A DNA stretch of 64,000 nt, taken from assembly GCF_020144925.1 (NCBI RefSeq), contig NZ_NSLC01000007.1, forward strand, positions 230,757 through 294,756. The letters run 5' to 3'. This stretch comes from Afifella sp. IM 167 (lineage in GTDB: Bacteria > Pseudomonadota > Alphaproteobacteria > Rhizobiales > Afifellaceae). A program made the position numbers and the translations under genes. Positions 1 to 7,664 of the stretch are shown here, piece by piece. Numbering within the stretch: position 1 is the first letter of the stretch; every line of letters starts with the position of its first letter. The notes under the pieces are model-generated. The model saw only the letters and a program-made list of their open reading frames with translations. It ran no database searches and was not told where the DNA came from.

Positions 1-1
1 A

Positions 2-295
2 TGCAGTTGCGGCCAGGATGCTCTCCTTATGGCGGAGGAATGGCAGCCGGATCTCGTCCTGCTCGACGTCATGATGCCCGGCATGGACGGCCCGCAGACG
101 CTCGCGGCGCTCCGCGAAAACACGCGCACCGAGGCGATTCCCGTCGTCTTCATCACCGCCCGCACCCAGGCCTACGAGGTCGAACGCTTCATCGAGCTCG
201 GCGCGGCCGGCGTCATCGCCAAGCCGTTCGACCCGATCACGCTAGCAGGAACGGTCCGGCAATACCTGCAGAAGCTGCGCGCCCAACCGGAGTGA
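2..295 (+). CDS. response regulator receiver domain protein (5' end outside window)
   Basis: C-terminal part of a CheY-like receiver domain; the N-terminus with the first acidic pocket lies before the window. The phosphoacceptor region LVLLDVMMPG (Asp within DVMMPGMDG), the switch region VVFITA and the conserved Lys in IAKPFDP are all visible, in the usual order and spacing. The frame is open from base 2, so the apparent ATG at 29 is inside the fold and is not the true start. It ends right after the receiver domain (last residues LRAQPE), so no output domain follows. It could be a single-domain regulator or the last domain of a hybrid sensor kinase. Its stop is 450 bp before the next gene, so it is probably unrelated to the catabolic island. 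Confidence 0.85.
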   Translation, partial: CSCGQDALLMAEEWQPDLVLLDVMMPGMDGPQTLAALRENTRTEAIPVVFITARTQAYEVERFIELGAAGVIAKPFDPITLAGTVRQYLQKLRAQPE

Positions 296-748
296 AGACT
301 CCGGCGCGCAAGCCGTGACGGCCACGCTTCGCGGCGACCCGGTCTCGGCCGGTCCGCACCCGCACCTGCAAAACCTGTTGTTGGGGAGCGCTGCCGATCG
401 CCGCTTCCTGCACCGGCCAGACCGCCGTCCGGCGGCGCGCCCCAATTCGCTTAGTATGATCATCATACAATCATCTTGACCCGTTTTCGCGCGGCCCTTA
501 CTGACGAAGGGGTGAAAACAGGCCGAGGCCGCAGGCCATGGCGTGCGCGTCCCGCGAGGATGGCGGCGTCCCGGCGAGGCGATGAATGCACGCGGAAGGC
601 CTGACCGGCGAAAGGGGGAACGACCAGCAGGCGGCCCAGGCGCAAGAAGAGCCGTCCACGCCGGAAGGCATCGCAGCGCCCGCCCGCACCAGCGAGAGAC
701 AAGAACGACAAGTCCAGCAACTGGACCAACCCAGGAAAGGGAGGAAAC
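296..748. other. 453-bp intergenic stretch with an operator-like palindrome and possible leader
   Basis: No convincing gene on either strand. The only clear structure is the palindrome at 454-468 (own entry). The remaining 280 bases up to the PrpD-family start look like untranslated leader: G+C-rich, no T-run terminator, and a good Shine-Dalgarno (GGGAGGAAAC) just before the GTG at 749. Short open frames here lack ribosome-binding sites and recognisable protein content. Confidence 0.5.
454..474. promoter_or_regulatory. operator-like palindrome, island site 1
   Basis: GTATGAT-C-ATCATAC (454-468) is a perfect 15-bp palindrome and fits TATGA-N3-TCATA. It continues into ATCATACAATCAT (462-474). 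On the minus strand that 13-mer reads ATGATTGTATGAT, identical to the sequence at 15162-15174. The same core recurs at 5314-5326, 8478-8490 and 9409-9421. GntR/FadR-type regulators bind short AT-rich palindromes of this kind, and a GntR gene lies in the island (8624-9325). That it is this protein's operator is inference. Confidence 0.65.
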
Positions 749-2086
749 GTGACCATCACACAAGAGCTCGCCGAGTATCTCGTCGAGAGCCGGCCGGCCG
801 ACATCCCCGAGGATGTTCGCCAGGAGGGCCGCCGGGCGCTCGTCAACATCGTCGGCTGCGCGCTTGGCGGCGCGCCCGAGGAAGCGACCGACATCGCCAT
901 GCGCACTTTCGCGCCCTTCTCGGGACACGCAAATGCCTTCGTCGTCGGCCGGCGCGAAAGGCTCGATCCGCTGCACGCTGCGCTCATCAACGGCATTTCC
1001 AGCCACGTGCACGATTACGACGACACGCTGCCGAAGAACTACATCCACGCCAGCTCGCCCGTCGCCTCGGCGCTGCTGGCCTATGCGGCCTGCAACGAGG
1101 TCTCGGGCGAGGATTTCCTCCACGCCTTCATTCTCGGGTTCGAGACCACCTCGCGGGTCGGCAACGCCACCTACCCCGCCCATTACGATGTCGGCTGGCA
1201 CAGCACCGGAAGCTGCGGCGTCTTCGGCGCGGCTGTCGCGATCGGCAAGCTCCTCGGCCTCGATGTGCGCCAGATGGTCTGGACGATCGGCCTTGCCGCG
1301 ACACAGGCCGCCGGCATCCGCGAGATGTTCGGCTCCATGGCGAAGGCCCTGCATCCCGGACGCGCCGCGCAGAGCGGCTACGAGGCGGCGCTCCTGGCGC
1401 GCAACGGCTTCACCAGCGGTGTCGAAGGGCTCGAAGGGCCACGGGGCTTCGCGGCGGTGCTGGCCGCAAGGAGCGACCTTTCGCGCGTGACCGACGGCCT
1501 CGGGGAGGATTTCGACCTCCGCGTCAACACCTACAAGCCGTTTCCCTGCGGCATCGTCAATCACCCCTCGATCGACGCCTGCATCCAGTTGAAAGAGGAG
1601 AACGGGCTCGATTCGGAGGCGATCAAAGCCGTCCGGCTCACCGTCGCCCCGCTGGTGATCGACCTTTGCGGCAAGCAGGGCATCTCGACCGGCCTGCAGG
1701 GCAAGTTCTCCGTCGTGCACGGCGCCGCCGTCGGCCTGGTACGCGGACGGGCCGGGCTCGACGAATATACCGACGAGACGGTGAACGATCCCGAAGTGAA
1801 GCGGGTGCGCGAGGCGACGACCCGGACGGGCGATGCTTCGATCTCCGAGGACGGCGTCCATGTCGAGGTCGAGCTCAAGGACGGCAAGATCCTGACGAAG
1901 GCGCTCCAGCATTCCCTCGGCAACCTGGAGCGGCCGATGAGCGACGAGCAGCTGTCGGCGAAGTTTCGCAATCAGGGTGTCCGGGCGTTGCCGGCCGATC
2001 AGGTCGAGCAGCTCCTGCAGGCGTGCTGGCGGGTCGACACCCATCAGCGCATGGCCGATGTCATCGCTCAGTCGGTGCCGAAATAG
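749..2086 (+). CDS. MmgE/PrpD family protein (copy 1)
   Basis: 445-aa protein of the MmgE/PrpD family, which includes 2-methylcitrate dehydratase, cis-aconitate decarboxylase and iminodisuccinate epimerase; all act on di- or tricarboxylic acids. The family hallmark SHVHDYDDT followed by IHASSPV lies near residues 91-110, and GWHSTGSCGVFGAA near 150; length is typical. GTG start at 749 is supported by GGGAGGAAAC directly upstream. A second member lies at 6248, and substrate-specific transporter genes sit alongside, so the substrate is probably an imported carboxylic acid. Sequence alone cannot tell dehydratase from decarboxylase or epimerase. Confidence 0.88.
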   Translation: MTITQELAEYLVESRPADIPEDVRQEGRRALVNIVGCALGGAPEEATDIAMRTFAPFSGHANAFVVGRRERLDPLHAALINGISSHVHDYDDTLPKNYIHASSPVASALLAYAACNEVSGEDFLHAFILGFETTSRVGNATYPAHYDVGWHSTGSCGVFGAAVAIGKLLGLDVRQMVWTIGLAATQAAGIREMFGSMAKALHPGRAAQSGYEAALLARNGFTSGVEGLEGPRGFAAVLAARSDLSRVTDGLGEDFDLRVNTYKPFPCGIVNHPSIDACIQLKEENGLDSEAIKAVRLTVAPLVIDLCGKQGISTGLQGKFSVVHGAAVGLVRGRAGLDEYTDETVNDPEVKRVREATTRTGDASISEDGVHVEVELKDGKILTKALQHSLGNLERPMSDEQLSAKFRNQGVRALPADQVEQLLQACWRVDTHQRMADVIAQSVPK

Positions 2087-2112
2087 ACCGCCGCCGACCG
2101 GCATTCTTCATG

Positions 2113-2143
2113 AAAAAAGCGAGGCGGGAAATTCCCGCCTCGC
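2113..2143 (-). terminator. rho-independent terminator after tctC (minus strand)
   Basis: Perfect 11-bp stem GCGAGGCGGGA / TCCCGCCTCGC (2119-2129 and 2133-2143) with a 3-nt loop. On the minus strand it is followed by six U residues (A-tract 2113-2118). It lies 29 bp beyond the tctC stop and between convergent genes, so it may also slow plus-strand transcription from the PrpD-family gene. Confidence 0.85.
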
Positions 2144-2171
2144 TGCGTTTCGGGCCCGGCGAACAGTCGGG

Positions 2172-3167
2172 TCAGTTGGCCTTGTTGGCGTCCTCGCCGA
2201 CAACCTCGATGAGCTGCTCGTAGGTCTCGCGTTCCTTCTGCATCGTCGCGACAGCGGCTTCATGGCCCTGGAAGGTCATGTCCATGTTGCGCTTGTCGCC
2301 GACATTCTGGGCCATCGTTCCGGCGACCGCCGGCTCGAAGGCGGCCGCGATCTTCTCCATCACATCGGCGGGCGTGCCAGCCGGCGCATGCAGCGAGATG
2401 TGGGACGTCACGCCGAAGGTGAAGCCGAGATCCTTCATGGAGACGAGGTCCGGAGCGCGCTTCAGCCGCTCATGGGAGGCGGCGAAGAGCGCCTTGGCGT
2501 CGCCCGCCGCCACGATGGGGGCCCAAGAACCGCCGGAGAAGGAGAGATCCACATCGCCGGCGAGAACGGCCTGGACGGCACCGCTGCCGCCGCTGACGGG
2601 CAGAGGCCGCAGCTCGAAGCCACGCTCCTTGGCGATGTACTGCATAAGGAGGCGATCGATGGCGAGCTGGCTGGCGAAGGTCACCGGCCGGCCTTCCTTC
2701 TTGGCGATGGCGACGAGCTCGTCGAGCGTGTTGAAGGGCTTGTCCTTGTTGGCGAAGACCGCGTTCTGGAACGCGCCGAGGATCGCCACATGCTCGAAAT
2801 CGTCCATGTCGTAGAGCATGTTCTGGACGAGCGGGGCGAGCGTGATGGAAGTCGAGTTGGTGGCGAGCAGCGTGTAGCCGTCGGGCTTTGCCTTCGCCAC
2901 CTGGGCCGCCGCGACGCCGCCGCCGGCCCCGCCGACATTCTGCACGAGGATCGGCTGGCCGAGCTTTTCGGAGATGATGTCCGTCATGGCGCGAATGGCC
3001 GTGTCGGTGCCGCCGCCGGCGGGATAGGCGACGACGACCGTGACGGCATCCTGCGGCCAGTCCTGTGCCATGGCGGGCGCGCCGGCCACGGTCAGGAGCG
3101 CGGCCGCGCCCAGGATCGCCGCCGCCATGCGCCGGCGGGGTGTGCGCCTTCTGTCTAGGATTTTCAT
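2172..3167 (-). CDS. tctC: tripartite tricarboxylate transporter substrate-binding protein (TctC/Bug family)
   Basis: 331-aa periplasmic solute-binding protein of the Bug/TctC family. Signal peptide with basic N-terminus (MKILDRRRTPRRR), hydrophobic core and AMA cleavage site near residue 34. The mature start DWPQDAVTVVVAYPAGGGTD matches the family motif that binds a carboxylate through two waters. Last gene of tctB-tctA-tctC, 47 bp after tctA and followed by a strong terminator. Bug proteins bind organic acids such as citrate, itaconate-like acids or nicotinate. Here the ligand is probably the acid handled by the neighbouring PrpD-family proteins, by inference from context. Confidence 0.92.
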   Translation of the reverse strand: MKILDRRRTPRRRMAAAILGAAALLTVAGAPAMAQDWPQDAVTVVVAYPAGGGTDTAIRAMTDIISEKLGQPILVQNVGGAGGGVAAAQVAKAKPDGYTLLATNSTSITLAPLVQNMLYDMDDFEHVAILGAFQNAVFANKDKPFNTLDELVAIAKKEGRPVTFASQLAIDRLLMQYIAKERGFELRPLPVSGGSGAVQAVLAGDVDLSFSGGSWAPIVAAGDAKALFAASHERLKRAPDLVSMKDLGFTFGVTSHISLHAPAGTPADVMEKIAAAFEPAVAGTMAQNVGDKRNMDMTFQGHEAAVATMQKERETYEQLIEVVGEDANKAN

Positions 3168-3214
3168 TCTCGTTCCTCCCTTTCTGGTTCAGGTCTTGGT
3201 TTTTTGGCAGTCGG

Positions 3215-4747
3215 TCAGGTCTGCTGTTCCTTGGCGGAAGGAGAGGTCTCCATCCGCATCGAGCGGGCCCCGGCGATGGCGAAGCGCCAGATCGACAGGC
3301 CGGCGAGCACCAGGAACACGATGGCGATCGGGTGAGAGAGCAGAATACGCGGGTCGGAATTCGACAGGATCAGCGACTGGCGGATGGTCAGCTCCGCCAT
3401 CGGGCCGAGCACGTAGCCGACGACGAAGGTCACGAAGGAGTAGTCGAACTTCTTCATGAAGTAGCCGACGAGGCCGAAGATCAGCATCAGATAGACGCCG
3501 AACATGCCGCCGCCTTCCATGTAGGCGCCGACGACGCACAGAAAGACGATCACTGGCAGGATGACGCTCTCTCGCACCCGGATGACCAGGCTGAAGATGC
3601 GCTGGCCGAAGAAGCCGACGCCGAGAAGCGCGACCGAGGCGAGGATCATGCCGATATAGATCGAGAAGACGACGTTGCCGCTCTCCTTGAAAAGGAAGGG
3701 CCCCGGCGTCAGCCCGTGCATCATGAAGGCACCCATCAGGAGAGCCGTGGAAAGACTGCCCGGCACGCCGATGGCGAAGACGGGGATGAGCGCGGCCGGG
3801 ACGGTGGCGTTGTCGGCCGATTCGGAGGCGGCGACCCCCTCCGGCGCGCCCTTGCCGAAAGCTTCCGGCGTCTTCGAGGCGCGGCGGACCCAGGTGTAGG
3901 AGAGGAACGAGGCGAGCGTCGCCCCGAGCCCCGGCAGGAGGCCGATGAAGGTGCCGACCAGCGATCCCCGCACCACGGAAGGCGTGATCTGCCTGATCTC
4001 CCGGAAGCTGAGCGCCCGGTCCGCCTTGGTGCCGGTGTCGTCGGGCGGGCGCGGATAGCGATGGTCGCCCCGCCAGCCCTCGTCGATCTGCACGAGGATT
4101 TCCGACAGCGCCAGCGTGCCGATCGCCACGGCGAGCAGCGGCACGCCGTCATAGAGCTGCAGCATGCCGAAGGTGAGGCGCGGCATGCCCGTCTCGATGT
4201 CGATGCCGGGGGTGGAAAGAAGCAGGCCGAGGAAGCCGGCGATCATGGCCTTCAGGAAGGAATCGCCGGCGACGGCGGCGATGAAGGTCATGGAAAAGAT
4301 CAGGATCGAGGCAAGCTCGATCGGGCCGAGGCCGATGGCGAAGCGGGCGATCGGACGGGCAAGCAGAATGAGGACGATGGTGGCGAAGACGTCGCCGGCG
4401 ACGGAGGCCAGGAGCGCGACCTTGAGCGCCTTCTGCGCCTTGCCGGCCTTGGTCATCGCATAGCCGTCATAGGTGGTGACGACGCTGGAAGGCTCGCCAG
4501 GCACGTTGAGCAGGATCGCCGAGACGGCCGCCCCGGCGGCGCCGCCCTTGTTGATCCCGATCAGGAAGGAAAGGGCCGCGGCCGGCGACATGGTGAAGGT
4601 GAAAGGCAGGGAGACGGCGATCGCCGTCGTGCGGTTCATGCCTGGCAGCGCGCCGACGATGTAGCCGAGCAGGACGCCGATGACGATATAGGCGATGACG
4701 AGAGGAGTAAGGATATCCCCCGCTGCGGCGGTCAGATTCTCAAGCAA
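3215..4747 (-). CDS. tctA: tripartite tricarboxylate transporter large permease TctA
   Basis: 510-aa inner-membrane protein of the TctA family with about 12 hydrophobic segments. The conserved stretch GALPGMNRTTAIAVSLPFTF near residues 33-52 and the second copy GLLPGLGATLASFLSY near 265-285 are the two repeats typical of the family. Starts at TTG (4747), 9 bp after the tctB stop, with GTGAGGCG as ribosome-binding site. It forms the solute:cation symport channel with TctB and receives ligand from TctC. A second TctA lies at 33331-34827. Confidence 0.93.
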   Translation of the reverse strand: MLENLTAAAGDILTPLVIAYIVIGVLLGYIVGALPGMNRTTAIAVSLPFTFTMSPAAALSFLIGINKGGAAGAAVSAILLNVPGEPSSVVTTYDGYAMTKAGKAQKALKVALLASVAGDVFATIVLILLARPIARFAIGLGPIELASILIFSMTFIAAVAGDSFLKAMIAGFLGLLLSTPGIDIETGMPRLTFGMLQLYDGVPLLAVAIGTLALSEILVQIDEGWRGDHRYPRPPDDTGTKADRALSFREIRQITPSVVRGSLVGTFIGLLPGLGATLASFLSYTWVRRASKTPEAFGKGAPEGVAASESADNATVPAALIPVFAIGVPGSLSTALLMGAFMMHGLTPGPFLFKESGNVVFSIYIGMILASVALLGVGFFGQRIFSLVIRVRESVILPVIVFLCVVGAYMEGGGMFGVYLMLIFGLVGYFMKKFDYSFVTFVVGYVLGPMAELTIRQSLILSNSDPRILLSHPIAIVFLVLAGLSIWRFAIAGARSMRMETSPSAKEQQT

Positions 4748-4756
4748 GGGCTCGCC

Positions 4757-5218
4757 TCACGGGACGGGTGTGCCGAGCACGTGCAGGGCAAGCACGTAGA
4801 TGAAGCCGACCGGCAGCGTCGCCGTCAGGAGAACCCGCAGAGGACTGCGCTCGCCGAGGAAGATCATGAAGGTCCCGATCAGCACCGGGCCGCCGATCAA
4901 GATGCCGAACCAGTCGATGACCAGGACGCCGCCGAGGGCGATGGCCGAGGCGAGCAGGAACATCAAAAGCTTCCAGCGCGACAGCGCCACCCGGCGCCGC
5001 GCGGCGCTGCGCAGGATGCCGTGGCGCATGCGATAGAGCGACTGCGCCACAAGCCCTGCCGCGCAAACGGTGATGCAGGCGGCAAGCAAGGTCGGAAAGA
5101 AAGTCGGCGCAAGGCCGAAATACATGCCATCCACGGTAGTTGCCGGGATGATCACGAAGATCATCAGCAGGCCGATGGCCGTAATGGCCATGCCCCCGAT
5201 GAGGTCAGCCCTGTCCAT
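4757..5218 (-). CDS. tctB: tripartite tricarboxylate transporter small permease TctB
   Basis: 153-aa membrane protein with four hydrophobic segments, typical of TctB. The first is GGMAITAIGLLMIFVIIPAT at residues 8-27, followed by the GMYFGLAPTFFPTLLA region. The frame is open far upstream, but the ATG at 5218 (MDRADLIGG) is the sensible start: it is preceded by GGGAGGGTGG and gives family length. First gene of the tctBAC operon, transcribed away from the SDR gene at 5357 with a 138-bp divergent promoter region containing an island operator. Confidence 0.9.
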   Translation of the reverse strand: MDRADLIGGMAITAIGLLMIFVIIPATTVDGMYFGLAPTFFPTLLAACITVCAAGLVAQSLYRMRHGILRSAARRRVALSRWKLLMFLLASAIALGGVLVIDWFGILIGGPVLIGTFMIFLGERSPLRVLLTATLPVGFIYVLALHVLGTPVP

Positions 5219-5285
5219 GGAGCCACCCTCCCACGCGTTCTCCCTGTCGGGCCTTTGTAACGGCCCTTGCCGGCGTACGATCGAC

Positions 5286-5314
5286 TTGCACCGGTCTTGG
5301 GGGCACCGTATAGG
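5286..5314 (+). promoter_or_regulatory. sigma-70-like promoter of the SDR/PrpD-family operon
   Basis: TTGCAC (5286-5291), 17-bp spacer, TATAGG (5309-5314). This is a near-consensus vegetative promoter pointing toward the gene at 5357. The operator-like palindrome at 5314-5326 begins at the end of the -10 and covers the expected transcription start near 5321, which is a repressor-type position. Confidence 0.6.
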
Positions 5315-5344
5315 ACGATAATCGTAAGTCAATACTACAATCAT
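5314..5344. promoter_or_regulatory. operator-like palindrome, island site 2 (divergent tctBAC / SDR promoter)
   Basis: ACGAT-A-ATCGT (5315-5325) is a perfect 11-bp palindrome and fits the island core as GACGA-TAA-TCGTA. Ten bases on, TACAATCAT (5336-5344) is the reverse complement of ATGATTGTA, a 9-mer shared with sites 1 and 5. Placed between two divergent operons, it could control both. Confidence 0.55.
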
Positions 5345-5356
5345 AATGGAGCAGGC

Positions 5357-6151
5357 ATGGGAGGCGACGGAGCCACAAGCGAAGAGCGTGTCGCGATCGT
5401 CACGGGGGCGAGCCGGGGCCTCGGCCGGGCGATCGCGCTTGCTTTCGCCGCAAAGGGCGTGCGGCCCGTGGTGACGGCGCGCGACGGCGCGGCGCTGGAC
5501 GAGGTGGCCGCGGCGGCGCGGAGCGAAGGCGCCCCGGATGCGCTCGCGGTGGCAGCGGACCTTTCCCAGACGGGCGAGCCGCAACGCGTCGTGGAGGCGG
5601 CCCTTGCCCGTTTCGGCCGCATCGACATCCTCGTCAACAATGCCGGGGCGACGAAGCGCGGCGACTTCCTCGCCCTGCCGGACGAGGATCATCTGGCGGG
5701 TTTCGCCCTGAAATATCACGCCACGGTCCGCTTCTGCCGCAGCGCCTGGCCGCATCTGGCGCGCGCCGGGGGCGCCATCGTCAACATTTCCGGCATCGGG
5801 GCGCAGACTCCCGTCGCCGAATTCACCATCGGCGGGCCGGTGAACAGCGCGCTCGTCAACTTCACCAAGGCGATTGCGGCGCGTGGCCTCCACGAGGGCA
5901 TCCGCATCAACTGCCTGTGCCCCGGCCATATCGAGACGGACCGGCTGACGGACCGCATCCATGCGCTCGGCGAACGGGAAGGCCTGCCGGAAGCAGAAGC
6001 GCGCGAGCGTCTTCGCCAGGAATACGGCATCGGCCGCTTCGGCAAGCCGGGCGACATCGCGGCCGCGGTGCTCTTCCTCTGCTCGCAGGAAGCCTCCTAC
6101 ATCCACGGCGCCACGATCGTGGTCGATGGCGGCGCCACCCCGGGGATCTGA
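5357..6151 (+). CDS. SDR-family oxidoreductase lacking the YxxxK catalytic pair
   Basis: 264-aa short-chain dehydrogenase fold. The N-terminal cofactor motif TGASRGLGRAIAL and the NNAG motif (ILVNNAGATKRG) are intact, as is the structural IVNISG strand. At the catalytic position, where most SDRs have Y-x-x-x-K, this protein reads G-G-P-V-N (IGGPVNSALVNFTKAIA), so both Tyr and Lys are absent. Atypical SDRs with Asn at the Lys position are known. Start ATG 5357 has GGAGCAGG upstream; the reading frame extends further 5' but runs through the promoter. First gene of a rightward operon with the second PrpD-family gene. May be a dehydratase or isomerase-like SDR or an oxidoreductase with altered chemistry. 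Confidence 0.85.
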   Translation: MGGDGATSEERVAIVTGASRGLGRAIALAFAAKGVRPVVTARDGAALDEVAAAARSEGAPDALAVAADLSQTGEPQRVVEAALARFGRIDILVNNAGATKRGDFLALPDEDHLAGFALKYHATVRFCRSAWPHLARAGGAIVNISGIGAQTPVAEFTIGGPVNSALVNFTKAIAARGLHEGIRINCLCPGHIETDRLTDRIHALGEREGLPEAEARERLRQEYGIGRFGKPGDIAAAVLFLCSQEASYIHGATIVVDGGATPGI

Positions 6152-6247
6152 CCACGTGCCCGGCATGGCATTCGCCAGTTCCGGGCCCGGAAATCCAGAC
6201 ATACGGCGCGGCCGCGAAGAGCCGGATGCCGAGCGAGAGGAAACGAG

Positions 6248-7597
6248 ATGCATGATCCTTCCAGCGCCGAGGCGGAACTTGCCCGGTTCGCCGCCGACCT
6301 ACAGATCGGCGATATTCCCGGCCCCGTCCTCGACGAGGCGAAGCGCTCGCTCGTCAACATCTTCGCCACGGCGCTCGCGGGAAGCCGCGAGCCGGCCGTG
6401 GAGGTGGCGGTCAGGACGCTGCTGCCCTTTTCCTCGCGCGCGGAGGCGAGCCTTGCCGGGCGCAGCGAGCGCGTCGACGCGCCGACGGCCGCCTTCGTCA
6501 ATGCGATGGGCGCCAACGTCTTCGATTTCGACGACACCCACGAGGCGACGATCATCCATCCCGCCGCGACCGTCTTCGCCAGCCTCTTCGCCCATGCCGA
6601 AACGGCCCGCCTGACGGGGGCGCAGGTGCTGAAGGGCTTCGTCATCGGCGGCGAGATCGAATGCCGGATCGGCAACGCGCTGACGCCCTACCATTACGCG
6701 CGGGGCTGGCACATCACCTCCACCTGCGGGGTCTTCGGCGCGGCGGCCGGCACAGGCTCCCTGCTCGGCCTGTCGGGCGAGGAGATGCTGGAAGCCTTCA
6801 GCGCCGCGGCAGTGCAATCATCGGGCCTGGTGGAAGGCCTCGGGACGATGGCGAAGAGCATCAGCGTCGGCGGCGCGGCCCGCAACGGGCTCCTGTCCGC
6901 GCTCCTCGCCCGCGACGGTCTCACCGGCCCGGCGGCGCCTCTCACCGGCGAGCGCGGCTATCTCAAGGTCTATGCCGACGACCCCTCCCCCACGGCCCTG
7001 ACCGACGGGCTCGGCAGCGAATGGGAGATCGCCAGGAACACCTACAAGCCCTATCCGGTCGGCGTCGTCCTCAATCCGGTCATAGATGCTTGCCTTCTCC
7101 TGCGCGAAGAGGATGGGCTGAAGCTCGAGGATATCGAGGCGATGGAGGTGACCGGCCATCCCCTCCTTCGCCAGCGCACCGACCGGGCGGAGGTCGATAC
7201 CGGCCGCGCGACGCAGGTGAGCGCACAGCATGCGATCGCGATCGTTCTCCTGCGCGGACGCGCGGGCCTTGCCGAGTTCTCCGACGAAGCCGCGGCGGAG
7301 ACGCTGAAGGCGGGGCGGCCCAAGCTCGCCTTCCACGACGAGCCGGGCCGCGACATCGCCTCGATCGACCTTCTGGTGCGCACCCGCGACGGGCGCGAAC
7401 TGAAGCGCGAGATCCGCGCGGCACTCGGCTCGGCCCGCAACCCGCTCAGCAATGCGCAGCTGGAGGCAAAGCTTGCCGATGCGGCCCGGCTCGTCGGATT
7501 TGCCAGGGATACGCGCCGGCTCGCCGAAGCCATCTGGAACATCGATACGGCCGAGGATGCGGGCGAGATCATGCGGCTTGCCGCGCTCGCATCCTAG
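6248..7597 (+). CDS. MmgE/PrpD family protein (copy 2)
   Basis: 449-aa MmgE/PrpD protein, clearly paralogous to the one at 749: same hallmark (NVFDFDDTHEATIIHP), GWHITSTCGVFGAA, and the RNTYKPYPVGVV segment. Downstream regions differ, so the two are old paralogues or separately acquired. ATG at 6248 follows GAGAGGAAACGAG. It lies 96 bp after the SDR gene and 59 bp before the next SDR gene, consistent with one transcript from the 5286 promoter. The family acts on hydroxy or unsaturated di/tricarboxylates. Two copies in one island suggest two steps (for example epimerise/dehydrate) or two stereoisomers. Confidence 0.88.
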   Translation: MHDPSSAEAELARFAADLQIGDIPGPVLDEAKRSLVNIFATALAGSREPAVEVAVRTLLPFSSRAEASLAGRSERVDAPTAAFVNAMGANVFDFDDTHEATIIHPAATVFASLFAHAETARLTGAQVLKGFVIGGEIECRIGNALTPYHYARGWHITSTCGVFGAAAGTGSLLGLSGEEMLEAFSAAAVQSSGLVEGLGTMAKSISVGGAARNGLLSALLARDGLTGPAAPLTGERGYLKVYADDPSPTALTDGLGSEWEIARNTYKPYPVGVVLNPVIDACLLLREEDGLKLEDIEAMEVTGHPLLRQRTDRAEVDTGRATQVSAQHAIAIVLLRGRAGLAEFSDEAAAETLKAGRPKLAFHDEPGRDIASIDLLVRTRDGRELKREIRAALGSARNPLSNAQLEAKLADAARLVGFARDTRRLAEAIWNIDTAEDAGEIMRLAALAS

Positions 7598-7630
7598 GAC
7601 GCGGCGGCGAAAGCGCGCCGGACACACACT

Positions 7631-7664
7631 GGAAGAACCATGTTTGCGGAGGAACCATGTTTGC
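7631..7664 (+). repeat. 17-bp tandem duplication spanning a ribosome-binding site and start codon
   Basis: GGAAGAACCATGTTTGC (7631-7647) is followed directly by GGAGGAACCATGTTTGC (7648-7664), 16 of 17 bases identical. Each copy holds a Shine-Dalgarno-like purine run and an ATG. The second ATG (7657) opens the SDR gene. The first ATG (7640) is out of frame and would give an 11-codon peptide. This is a recent local duplication that leaves a decoy start upstream. Confidence 0.8.

Noticed and set aside
3065..5260. A 731-codon open frame on the plus strand, antisense to tctA/tctB
   Set aside because: Composition is Arg/Asp/His-rich low complexity as expected from the complement of a high-G+C gene. 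No domain is recognisable, and TctA and TctB on the other strand are unambiguous.
5357..6151. Treating the YxxxK-less SDR as a pseudogene
   Set aside because: The frame is intact, length normal, other motifs conserved, and the promoter and ribosome-binding site are good.
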